From assembly GCA_022483465.1 (NCBI GenBank), contig JAKVNF010000003.1:248001-312000 (forward strand): a stretch of 64,000 bases of DNA, in the 5' to 3' direction. This stretch comes from Lachnospiraceae bacterium (GTDB lineage: Bacteria > Bacillota > Clostridia > Lachnospirales > Lachnospiraceae). A program made the position numbers and the translations under genes. Shown in pieces: positions 53,207-61,615 of the stretch (within the stretch, counting starts at the first letter, position 1; each line of letters opens with the position of its first letter). Under the pieces are notes generated by a model that saw nothing but the letters and a program-made list of their open reading frames with translations, did no database searches and was not told where the DNA came from.

Positions 53207-56200
53207 ATGGAGAAAACGAAAGAAAAATTCTATACCAAGGAGTTCTATGAGAGCCTGCAGAAGGAGCACGACGCCTGCGGCATCGGCACCATCGTGAACA
53301 TCGACGGCCACAAGGACTACCGGGTGCTGGACGATGCCCTCTCGATCGTGGAAAAGCTCGAGCACCGCGCCGGAAAGGACGCGACCGGGAAGGTGGGCGA
53401 CGGTGTCGGCATCCTCACCCAGGTCTCCCACACGTTCTTTTCGAAGGCAGCAAAAGAGGCGGGCATCACCCTGGGCGGTGAGCGCGACTACGGTGTCGGC
53501 ATGTTCTTCCTGCCCCAGGACACCTTAAAGCGCACCTTCGCGATGCGCATGCTGGAGGTCATCACCCAGAAGGAGGGCCTCAACTTCCTCGGCTGGCGCG
53601 CCGTCCCGGTGCACCCGGAGATCTTGGGCGCCCCCGCGAGGGACTGCATGCCCTACATCAGCCAGTGCTTCATCGAGCGCCCCAAGGACTGTCCCAAGGG
53701 CATCGATTTTGACCGGCGTCTGTATGTGGTCCGCCGGGAGTTTGAGCAGTCCTCCGAGGACACCTACATCTGCTCCCTCTCTTCAAGGACCATCGTCTAC
53801 AAGGGCATGTTCCTCGTGATGCAGCTTCGCAAGTTCTACGATGACCTGCAGGATCCGGATTTCCAGACCGCCATCGCCATCGTCCACTCGCGCTTTTCGA
53901 CGAACACGACGCCCTCCTGGAACCGCGCCCATCCCTACCGGATGATCGCCCACAACGGCGAGATCAACACGATCCGCGGCAACATCGACCGTATGCTCGC
54001 CCGTGAGGAGACCATGTTCTCGCCGATCATGGAATCCGACATCGACAAGATCTTCCCGGTGGTCAACACCGCGGGCTCCGACTCCGCGATGCTCGACAAC
54101 ACCCTGGAGTTTTTGTACATGAACGGCATGGATCTGCCGCTGGCCATGATGGTGACGATCCCCGAGCCCTGGAAGCACAACGGCTTCATGAGCGAGGACC
54201 GGAAGGACTTCTACCATTACTATGCGACCATGATGGAGCCCTGGGACGGCCCGGCGGCCATCTTGTTCTCCGACGGCGATCTCGTCGGCGCGACCCTGGA
54301 CCGGAACGGCCTTCGCCCGTCCCGCTACTACATCACCGATGACAACCGCCTGATCCTCGCCTCCGAGGTGGGCGTTCTGGACATTGCCCCGGAGCACGTC
54401 CTGACCAAGGGACGCCTCGAGCCCGGCAAGATCCTGCTCGTCGACACCGTGCAGAAGCGGATCATCTCCGACGCGGAGTGCAAGAACTACTACAGCCACC
54501 GCCAGCCCTACGGCGAGTGGCTCGACTCCCACCTGCTGCACCTGGAGAACCTGGCGATCCCCAACAAGAAGATCCCGACCCACAGCCAGGAGGACCGGGA
54601 CAAGCTCTACAAGGTCTTCGGCTACACGAATGAGGACGTGAACGATGAGATCCTGCCCATGGCCTTAAACGGCGTGGAGCCCACGGCCTCCATGGGCCAC
54701 GACGTGCCGCTGGCCGTCCTCTCGAAGCAGCACCAGCTCCTCTTCAACTACTTCAAGCAGCTGTTTGCGCAGGTCACGAATCCGCCCATCGACAGCCTGC
54801 GGGAGAAGATCGTCACCGACACCACGGTCTACATCGGCTCCGATGGTGACCTCTTAAACGAGAAGGGCAACAACTGCACGGTCCTCGAGGTGAACAACCC
54901 GATCCTGACCGGCGTGGACATCATGAAGATCAAGTCCCTGAACCAGCCGGGCTTCCACGCAAGAACCCTCTCGCTCCTCTACTACAAGAACACGAGCCTT
55001 GCCAAGGCCCTGGAGCAGCTGAACATCTCCGTGGACCGGGCAGAGACCGAGGGCATCAACATCATCATCCTCTCCGACCGCGGCGTGGATGAGAACCACG
55101 TGCCGATTCCGTCCCTCCTTGCCGTCTCCTCCGTGGAGCAGCACCTGGTGCGCACGAAAAAGCGCACGAAGGTATCCCTGATCCTCGAGTCCGGCGAGCC
55201 CAGAGACGTCCACCAGGTGGCAACCCTCCTTGGCTTTGGTGCCCGGGCCGTGAATCCCTACCTTGCCCACGAGTGCATCGCCGAGCTCATCGACATGGGG
55301 AACCTGGACAAGGACTATCACACCGCCATTGAGGACTACAACAAGGCCCTGCTCCAGGGCGTTGTGAAGATCGCCGCCAAGATGGGTATTTCGACGATCC
55401 AGTCCTATCAGTCCGCCCGCATCTTCGAGGCGGTGGGCCTCTCCCAGGAGATCATCGACCGGTACTTCACCGGCACCGTCTCCCGTGTCGGCGGCATCGG
55501 CATCCCCGAGATCGAGGAGGGAATCACCTTCCGCCACGACCACGCCTTTGACCCGCTGGGCCTTGGCGTTGACACCACCCTGGACTCCGTTGGCTTCCAC
55601 AACCTGCGCTCCGGCAAGGACAAGGAGGATCACCTCTACAGCCCGGAGACCATCATCACGCTCCAGCAGGCGGTGCGCACCGGCTCCTACGAGAAGTTCA
55701 AGGAGTACACGAAGCTCGTCGACGACCCGGCAAGGCCCCACACCCTGCGGAGCCTGATGGACTTTGCGCCGAAGAACGCGCCGATTCCGCTCGAAGAGGT
55801 GGAGCCCGTCGAGAACATCCTGCACCGCTTCAAGACCGGCGCCATGTCCTTTGGCTCGATCTCCCAGGAGGCCCACGAGACCCTGGCCCTGGCGATGAAC
55901 AGGATCGGCGGCAAGTCCAACACCGGTGAGGGCGGCGAGGATCCCGCCCGCTACGGCACGGACCGCAACTCCGCGATCAAGCAGGTGGCCTCCGGGCGCT
56001 TTGGTGTCACCAGCGCCTACTTAAACAGCGCCGTCGAGATCCAGATCAAGATGGCCCAGGGTGCCAAGCCCGGCGAGGGCGGTCACCTTCCGGGAAAGAA
56101 GGTCTACCCTTGGGTTGCAAAGATCCGCTACAGCACCCCCGGCGTGGCCCTGATCTCCCCGCCGCCGCACCACGACATCTACTCGATCGAGGATCTGGCA

Positions 56201-57757
56201 CAGCTGATCTACGACTTAAAGAACGCAAACCGGGGTGCCAGGATCTCCGTGAAGCTCGTCTCCGAGTCGGGCGTTGGCACGATTGCCTGCGGCGTTGCCA
56301 AGGCAGGTGCCCAGGTCATCCTGATCTCGGGTTATGACGGCGGCACCGGCGCGGCGCCCACCTCCAGCATCCACAACGCGGGCCTTCCCTGGGAGCTCGG
56401 CATCGCTGAGGCCCATCAGAACCTGATCGCAAACGGCCTTCGGGGCCGCGTCATCCTGGAGACCGACGGAAAGCTCATGTCCGGCCGGGACGTTGCCATC
56501 GCGGCGCTCCTTGGCGCCGAGGAGTACGGCTTTGCCACCGCGCCCCTCATCTGCATGGGCTGCATGATGATGCGCGTCTGCTCCAAGGACACCTGCCCGG
56601 TGGGCATCGCGACCCAGAACCGGTTGCTGCGGGACCGCTTTGCCGGAAAGCCGGAGTATGTCATCAACTTCATGACCTTCATCGCCCAGGAGCTGCGCGA
56701 GATCATGGCAAAGATGGGCTTTAGCACGCTGGATGAGATGATCGGACGGACCGACTGCCTCGAGGTCAAGAAGAACCCGATCACCAAGCGCGCGAGCAAG
56801 GTCGACCTCTCGAGAGTCCTGGATCCCCGGTTTGCCCATGCGGCCGAGTCCCACTTTGAGAAGGAGAAGGTCTACGACTTCCACCTCGAGAAGACCCTCG
56901 ACATGTCGGTGCTGCTGCCCGCCTTCGCGCCCCAGTTTGACAAGAAGCCGGAGGATGTCAAGAAGAAGACGGTGGAGCTCAAAGTGAGCTCCACGGACCG
57001 GGCCTTTGGCACGATCCTCGGCTCCGACATCACGCGGCACTTCGGCGAGAAGCTCCCGGAGGACACCTTTGAGGTCATCGCCCACGGCGGCGGCGGGCAG
57101 AGCTTTGGCGCCTTCGCGCCCAAGGGCCTGACCCTTCGCCTCTACGGCGACGCCAACGACGGCTTCGGCAAGGGCCTCTCCGGCGGCAAGCTCATCGTGG
57201 CCCCGGAGAAGGGCTCGAAGTTCGTCGCCTCGAAGAACATCATCATCGGCAATGTCGCCCTCTACGGCGCGACCTCCGGCCGTGCCTATGTCTGCGGCAT
57301 CGCCGGCGAGCGCTTCTGCGTGCGCAACTCCGGTGCCATCGCGGTGGCAGAGGGCTGCGGCGACCACGGCCTCGAGTACATGACGGGCGGCCGCGCGGTG
57401 ATCTTAGGGCCCACCGGCAAGAACTTTGCGGCCGGCATGTCCGGCGGCATCGCCTACGTGCTGGATGAGGACCACACCCTCTACCGCAGAATGAACAAGG
57501 ACATGGTCTCGATGCAGGAGCTCTCGGAGAAGTACGACATCCAGGAGCTCAAGTACATCCTGCAGGACTATGAGAAGGAGACGGGCTCGGAGCTGGCAAA
57601 GAAGATCCTGGCCAACTTCGCGGACTACATCCCCTCCTTCAAGAAGATCCTGCCCAATGACTATCAAAAGATGCTGATCGCGATCAGCAAGTATGAGGAG
57701 CAGGGCATTTCCCACGACAATGCCGTGCTGGAAGCATTCGAGGAGGTGACGGCGTAA
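53207..57757 (+). CDS. gltB: Glutamate synthase, large (alpha) subunit
   Basis: The 1516-residue enzyme makes two glutamates from glutamine and 2-oxoglutarate. The mature N-terminal nucleophile Cys is in HDACGIGTIV (Cys24, so a short propeptide). The central and FMN domains have the 3Fe-4S cysteines in CMMMRVCSKDTCPVG and PPHHDIYSIEDLAQLIYDLK. The C-terminal beta-helix has the repeated Gly-rich segments of the family (LYGDANDGFGKGLSGGKL). Length is typical. gltD follows with a 1-base overlap. Confidence 0.96.
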   Translation: MEKTKEKFYTKEFYESLQKEHDACGIGTIVNIDGHKDYRVLDDALSIVEKLEHRAGKDATGKVGDGVGILTQVSHTFFSKAAKEAGITLGGERDYGVGMFFLPQDTLKRTFAMRMLEVITQKEGLNFLGWRAVPVHPEILGAPARDCMPYISQCFIERPKDCPKGIDFDRRLYVVRREFEQSSEDTYICSLSSRTIVYKGMFLVMQLRKFYDDLQDPDFQTAIAIVHSRFSTNTTPSWNRAHPYRMIAHNGEINTIRGNIDRMLAREETMFSPIMESDIDKIFPVVNTAGSDSAMLDNTLEFLYMNGMDLPLAMMVTIPEPWKHNGFMSEDRKDFYHYYATMMEPWDGPAAILFSDGDLVGATLDRNGLRPSRYYITDDNRLILASEVGVLDIAPEHVLTKGRLEPGKILLVDTVQKRIISDAECKNYYSHRQPYGEWLDSHLLHLENLAIPNKKIPTHSQEDRDKLYKVFGYTNEDVNDEILPMALNGVEPTASMGHDVPLAVLSKQHQLLFNYFKQLFAQVTNPPIDSLREKIVTDTTVYIGSDGDLLNEKGNNCTVLEVNNPILTGVDIMKIKSLNQPGFHARTLSLLYYKNTSLAKALEQLNISVDRAETEGINIIILSDRGVDENHVPIPSLLAVSSVEQHLVRTKKRTKVSLILESGEPRDVHQVATLLGFGARAVNPYLAHECIAELIDMGNLDKDYHTAIEDYNKALLQGVVKIAAKMGISTIQSYQSARIFEAVGLSQEIIDRYFTGTVSRVGGIGIPEIEEGITFRHDHAFDPLGLGVDTTLDSVGFHNLRSGKDKEDHLYSPETIITLQQAVRTGSYEKFKEYTKLVDDPARPHTLRSLMDFAPKNAPIPLEEVEPVENILHRFKTGAMSFGSISQEAHETLALAMNRIGGKSNTGEGGEDPARYGTDRNSAIKQVASGRFGVTSAYLNSAVEIQIKMAQGAKPGEGGHLPGKKVYPWVAKIRYSTPGVALISPPPHHDIYSIEDLAQLIYDLKNANRGARISVKLVSESGVGTIACGVAKAGAQVILISGYDGGTGAAPTSSIHNAGLPWELGIAEAHQNLIANGLRGRVILETDGKLMSGRDVAIAALLGAEEYGFATAPLICMGCMMMRVCSKDTCPVGIATQNRLLRDRFAGKPEYVINFMTFIAQELREIMAKMGFSTLDEMIGRTDCLEVKKNPITKRASKVDLSRVLDPRFAHAAESHFEKEKVYDFHLEKTLDMSVLLPAFAPQFDKKPEDVKKKTVELKVSSTDRAFGTILGSDITRHFGEKLPEDTFEVIAHGGGGQSFGAFAPKGLTLRLYGDANDGFGKGLSGGKLIVAPEKGSKFVASKNIIIGNVALYGATSGRAYVCGIAGERFCVRNSGAIAVAEGCGDHGLEYMTGGRAVILGPTGKNFAAGMSGGIAYVLDEDHTLYRRMNKDMVSMQELSEKYDIQELKYILQDYEKETGSELAKKILANFADYIPSFKKILPNDYQKMLIAISKYEEQGISHDNAVLEAFEEVTA

Positions 57758-59259
57758 TGGGAAAGACTACCGGATTCCTGGATTACCAGAGAAAAGCAAA
57801 CGGGGACATTCCGCCGAAGGAGCGCATCCAGAACTTTTCCGAGTTCCACACCTACCTGGATGAGGAGGACAGAAGTAAGCAGGCGGGCCGCTGCATGAAC
57901 TGCGGCGTGCCGCTGTGCCAGTCCGCGATGAAGCTCTCCGGCATGGTGACCGGGTGCCCGCTCCACAACCTGATCCCCGAGTGGAATGACGAGGTCTGGC
58001 AGGGGCATGTGCGCTACGCGTTCACAAGGCTCCAGAAGACCTCCAACTTCCCGGAGTTCACGGGAAGGGTTTGTCCCGCGCTCTGCGAGAAGGCCTGCAT
58101 CAACGGCGAGTACGGCGAGCCGGTGACGATCCACGACAACGAGCTCTACATCATCGAGACCGCCTGGGCAAAGGGCACGATTCAGCCGAGGATCCCCAGA
58201 ATCCGCTCCGGCAAGCGGGTCGCGGTGGTGGGCTCCGGCCCCGCAGGTCTTGCCTGCGCGGATGAGCTCAATCACCGTGGGCACCTTGTCACCGTGCTCG
58301 AGCGGGAGGACCGGATCGGCGGCCTTCTCATGTACGGCATCCCGAACATGAAGCTCGACAAGTCGGTGATTGCGCGCAGAAGAAAGCTCATGGAGGAAGA
58401 GGGCGTCGTCTTTGAGACCGGCGTCAACGTGGGCGTCACCGTGACCGCGGAGGAGCTCTTAAAGAAGTACGACGCGGTGGTCCTTGCCTGCGGCGCAAAG
58501 CAGCCCCGGGCCCTTGCCGGCGCGGATCCCGAGAAGACCCCCGGCGTCTACTACGCGGTGGACTTCTTGAAGTCGACGACCAAGGCCCTCCTTGCCACGG
58601 GCTCCGTCAGCGCCGCGGACTTCCGCAAGGCCACCGGCTACATCAGCGCGAAGGACAAGAACGTCGTGGTGGTCGGCGGCGGTGACACCGGCAACGACTG
58701 CATCGGCACCTGCATCCGCCACGGCTGCAAGAGCATCACGGCTCTCGAGATGATGCCGGAGCCGCCCCTCACCCGCACGGTCTCCAACCCCTGGCCGGAG
58801 TGGCCCAAGGTCAAGAAGACCGACTACGGCCATGAGGAGGCCATCGCGGTCTTCGGGAAGGACCCCAGAGTCTACGAGACCACGGTCAAGGAGATCCACA
58901 CCAACAAGAAGGGGGAGCTTCGCGAGATCGTCACCGTGAAGGTGAAGTTTGAGAACCGCAAGATCGTCGAGATCCCCGGCACGGAGCAGACCTTGAAGTG
59001 CGAGCTCCTTCTCATCGCCGCCGGCTTTACCGGCTGCGAGAAGTACACGGCCGAGGCCTTCGGCACCAAGCTCACCCAGCGGGGCACCGTGGAGACCGCG
59101 GCGGAGGACGCCTTTGCGACTTCCGTCAACAAGGTCTTCACCGCGGGCGACATGCACCGGGGCCAGTCCCTGGTCGTCTGGGCGATCACCGAGGGAAGAC
59201 GCTGCGCAAGAGACGTGGATCTCTTCCTGATGGGCTACTCGAACCTTAGGGAGTCCTGA
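57757..59259 (+). CDS. gltD: Glutamate synthase, small (beta) subunit
   Basis: The 500-residue subunit passes electrons from NAD(P)H to GltB. N-terminal cysteines for two [4Fe-4S] clusters are visible (CMNCGVPLCQS, then CPLHNL and RVCPALCEKACI), followed by the FAD loop VVGSGPAGLACADEL and the NAD(P) loop VVVGGGDTGNDC. Full length. Start overlaps the gltB stop (TAATG), giving coupled translation. Confidence 0.95.
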   Translation: MGKTTGFLDYQRKANGDIPPKERIQNFSEFHTYLDEEDRSKQAGRCMNCGVPLCQSAMKLSGMVTGCPLHNLIPEWNDEVWQGHVRYAFTRLQKTSNFPEFTGRVCPALCEKACINGEYGEPVTIHDNELYIIETAWAKGTIQPRIPRIRSGKRVAVVGSGPAGLACADELNHRGHLVTVLEREDRIGGLLMYGIPNMKLDKSVIARRRKLMEEEGVVFETGVNVGVTVTAEELLKKYDAVVLACGAKQPRALAGADPEKTPGVYYAVDFLKSTTKALLATGSVSAADFRKATGYISAKDKNVVVVGGGDTGNDCIGTCIRHGCKSITALEMMPEPPLTRTVSNPWPEWPKVKKTDYGHEEAIAVFGKDPRVYETTVKEIHTNKKGELREIVTVKVKFENRKIVEIPGTEQTLKCELLLIAAGFTGCEKYTAEAFGTKLTQRGTVETAAEDAFATSVNKVFTAGDMHRGQSLVVWAITEGRRCARDVDLFLMGYSNLRES

Positions 59260-59321
59260 GCGATTTGGCAAAATCCCGAAAATGGCGCGAAAGCCCGGCG
59301 GAATTTTGACAGTTCTCCGGG

Positions 59322-59350
59322 TTGCCAGAAAAAGGATACTTGTATACAAT
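59322..59350 (+). promoter_or_regulatory. amtB promoter
   Basis: TTGCCA (59322-59327), 17-bp spacer, TACAAT (59345-59350). The leader to the ATG is about 125 nt and contains two hairpins. Confidence 0.65.
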
Positions 59351-59362
59351 ATTCCCATAGGC

Positions 59363-59388
59363 GCCGGCGGGGCAAGAACCCCACCGGC
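59363..59388 (+). promoter_or_regulatory. Upstream leader hairpin of amtB with six-base loop
   Basis: GCCGG-C-GGGG (59363-59372) pairs with CCCC-A-CCGGC (59379-59388) around the six-base loop CAAGAA. It precedes the leader terminator by 20 bases, an arrangement like that of ANTAR-controlled leaders, but the loop lacks the conserved first A. Confidence 0.55.
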
Positions 59389-59408
59389 AAGACGAACAGG
59401 ACAGCAAG

Positions 59409-59446
59409 GGAGCTGTGCGGAACATGGTCCGCACAGCTCCTTTTTT
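59409..59446 (+). terminator. Leader terminator (attenuator) of amtB
   Basis: GGAGCTGTGCGGA (59409-59421) pairs perfectly with TCCGCACAGCTCC (59428-59440) around the loop ACATGG, followed by six T. It lies between the amtB promoter and the start codon (36 bases before ATG). Confidence 0.85.
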
Positions 59447-59481
59447 CGTTCCTGTGAATCCGGCAAAGAGGAGGAGAAATT

Positions 59482-61230
59482 ATGGAAATCAGTGTAACCA
59501 CAGTCATATGGGTGCTGGTCTGTACCGCACTCGTCTACTTCATGCAGGCGGGCTTTGCCCTCTGCGAGGCGGGCCTCACAAGGGCCAAGAACACCGGCAA
59601 CATCCTGATGAAGAACATGATGGACTTCTGCATCGGAACCCCGTGCTTCTGGTTCATCGGCTTCTCGATCATGTTCCACGGGGGACTGGGCGGCTTCATC
59701 GGCAGCCCGGACTTCTTCATCCGCGGCGCCTACACCGCCAAGAACAGCGTCGTCCCCCAGACGATGCCCCTCTGGTGCTACGTGATCTTCCAGACCGTGT
59801 TCTGCGCCACCGCCGCGACCATCGTCTCCGGATCCATGGCAGAGCGCACGAACTTCAAGGCCTACTGCGTCTACAGCGCCGTGATCTCCCTGATCGTCTA
59901 TCCGATCTGCGGCCACTGGAGCTGGGGCGGCGGCTGGCTCTCCACCCTGGGCTTCCATGACTTCGCAGGTTCCGCGCAGGTCCACAACGTGGGCGGCCTC
60001 ATCGCCTGCCTTGGCGCAGCGCTCCTTGGACCCCGCATCGGCAAGTATGACAAGAACGGCAACCCCCGCGCCATCCTCGGCCACAACATGACCGCCGTCG
60101 CCCTCGGTGTCTTCATTCTCTGGTTCTGCTGGTTCGGATTCAACGGCGGTTCCACCGTCGCCATGAGCACCGCAGACGATGCGGCCTCCGCATCCCTGGT
60201 CTTCATGAACACGAACCTCGCCGCTGCCATCGCCACCGTGGTCACCATGATTTTCACCTGGTGCCGGTACGGCAAGCCTGACGTCTCCATGACCTTCAAC
60301 GCCTCTCTGGCGGGCCTGGTGGCCATCACCGCTGGCTGCGACTGCGTCTCCCCGGTGGGCGCTGCCATCATCGGCGTCGTCTCCGGTTTCCTGGTTGTCT
60401 TCTCCGTCGAGTTCTTTGACCGGGTCGCCAAGATCGACGATCCCGTCGGTGCCGTCTCCGTCCACTTCGTGAACGGCGTCTGGGGCACCATCGCGGTGGG
60501 CCTCTTCTCCACCGGCACAGACGGCGTCGGCAAGGGCCTCTTCTACGGCGGCGGCGCAGGCCAGCTGGGCGTGCAGCTTATCGGCATCCTCGCCATCGAT
60601 GTCTACGTCCTGGTTGTCATGTTCATCGTCTTCAAGATCATCGACAAGACCATCGGCCTTCGCGTTCCCGCAGAGGTCGAGATCGAGGGCCTGGACAAGT
60701 ACGAGCACGGCCTTGCCAGCGCCTACAGCGGATTTGCGATCTCTGATCCCACCTACCTGGAGATGGACGTGAACGAGAACACCGACCTCGGCGAGGAGAA
60801 CTACGACAAGGCCTCCGAGGCGCAGAAGAGCGCCGCCGTCAAGGTTCAGACCGCACCGACCGGCGTCTACGACACCGGCATGCACAAGGTCTCCATCATC
60901 TGCCGCCTGTCCAAGTTTGACGAGCTCAAGACCGCGCTGAACAAGCTGGGCGTCACCGGCATGACCATGACGCAGGTCATGGGCTGCGGCATCCAGAAGG
61001 GCTCCAACGAGCGCTACCGTGGCGCCGTGGTCGACAGCACGCTTCTTCCGAAGGTGAAGGTCGAGGTCATCGTCTCCAAGATCCCGGTGGATTCCGTGAT
61101 CGAGGCGGCGAAGAAGGCCCTCTACACCGGCCACATCGGAGACGGCAAGATCTTCGTCTACAACGTCACCAGGGTCGTCAAGATCCGCACCGGCGAGGAG
61201 GACTTTGCAGCCCTTCAGGACGTCGAGTAA
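59482..61230 (+). CDS. amtB: Ammonium transporter fused to a P-II signalling domain
   Basis: Residues 1-about 410 form the Amt channel: GFALCEAGLTRAKNTGNI at the N-terminus, the conserved DFAGSAQVHNVGG (first pore His region), NGGSTVAM, and VHFVNGVWGTIAVGLF (second pore His). A linker is followed by a complete P-II (GlnK-type) domain from about 467: MHKVSIICRLSKFDELKTAL, then GCGIQKGSNERYRGAVVD, whose T-loop Tyr512 is the site of uridylylation in classical P-II, and KVKVEVIVSKIPVDSVIEAA. Free P-II normally plugs AmtB; here the plug would be tethered. ATG 59482 has GAGGAGG upstream. Confidence 0.93.
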   Translation: MEISVTTVIWVLVCTALVYFMQAGFALCEAGLTRAKNTGNILMKNMMDFCIGTPCFWFIGFSIMFHGGLGGFIGSPDFFIRGAYTAKNSVVPQTMPLWCYVIFQTVFCATAATIVSGSMAERTNFKAYCVYSAVISLIVYPICGHWSWGGGWLSTLGFHDFAGSAQVHNVGGLIACLGAALLGPRIGKYDKNGNPRAILGHNMTAVALGVFILWFCWFGFNGGSTVAMSTADDAASASLVFMNTNLAAAIATVVTMIFTWCRYGKPDVSMTFNASLAGLVAITAGCDCVSPVGAAIIGVVSGFLVVFSVEFFDRVAKIDDPVGAVSVHFVNGVWGTIAVGLFSTGTDGVGKGLFYGGGAGQLGVQLIGILAIDVYVLVVMFIVFKIIDKTIGLRVPAEVEIEGLDKYEHGLASAYSGFAISDPTYLEMDVNENTDLGEENYDKASEAQKSAAVKVQTAPTGVYDTGMHKVSIICRLSKFDELKTALNKLGVTGMTMTQVMGCGIQKGSNERYRGAVVDSTLLPKVKVEVIVSKIPVDSVIEAAKKALYTGHIGDGKIFVYNVTRVVKIRTGEEDFAALQDVE

Positions 61231-61290
61231 TTCCTCTGGTGTTCCCAGGCAATCCCTCTGCCTGAAAACATAAGGCCCTTCCTTTTCCGA

Positions 61291-61320
61291 AAGCAGTCCA
61301 CCGGCCGTGGGCTGCTTTTT
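61291..61320 (+). terminator. Intrinsic terminator of amtB
   Basis: AAGCAGTCCAC (61291-61301) and GTGGGCTGCTT (61307-61317), one mismatch, then TTT. Confidence 0.8.
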
Positions 61321-61523
61321 GGCGTGCCGGAACCGGAGAAGACGTACTATTTCTGTCCCTGCAGGGACAAGCGGTTTCCGGGCTAAGGGCCGGATTCCTC
61401 CGGGAAGGGACGCGGACAGGAAAACATGCAGGACGGTGTCAATGCGGGGCGGCACCAGCAGGGGCTTTGCCGTGGCTGCAGATGCGAGGCGTTTCCCAGA
61501 TAGGGCACAGTAGAAATACCTCG
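61321..61523. other. Intergenic region with a 16-base palindrome
   Basis: No gene was seen. It contains the perfect palindrome TGTCCCTGCAGGGACA (61354-61369), which may be an operator. It is about 155 bases upstream of the next promoter, so the link to that gene is loose. Confidence 0.35.
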
Positions 61524-61552
61524 TTGACAGAAACGACAGCAAATGCTATATC
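61524..61552 (+). promoter_or_regulatory. Promoter of the EAL-domain gene
   Basis: Consensus TTGACA (61524-61529), 17-bp spacer, TATATC (61547-61552). Confidence 0.75.
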
Positions 61553-61615
61553 AGTTTTCTGGAAAGATAAAAAACAGGGGCGCTGTGAGACAAGCGCTCC
61601 GGGGGAGATCGTGCG

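Noticed and set aside
59363-59446. Certain ANTAR-type leader
   Set aside because: Loops CAAGAA and ACATGG do not both satisfy the A1/G4 rule, so only structural resemblance is claimed.
58459-61542. A 1027-residue minus-strand open frame
   Set aside because: It is antisense to gltD and amtB, rich in Arg, Gly, Asp, His and Val in the way that complementary strands of GC-rich genes are, has no ribosome site and no recognisable domain.
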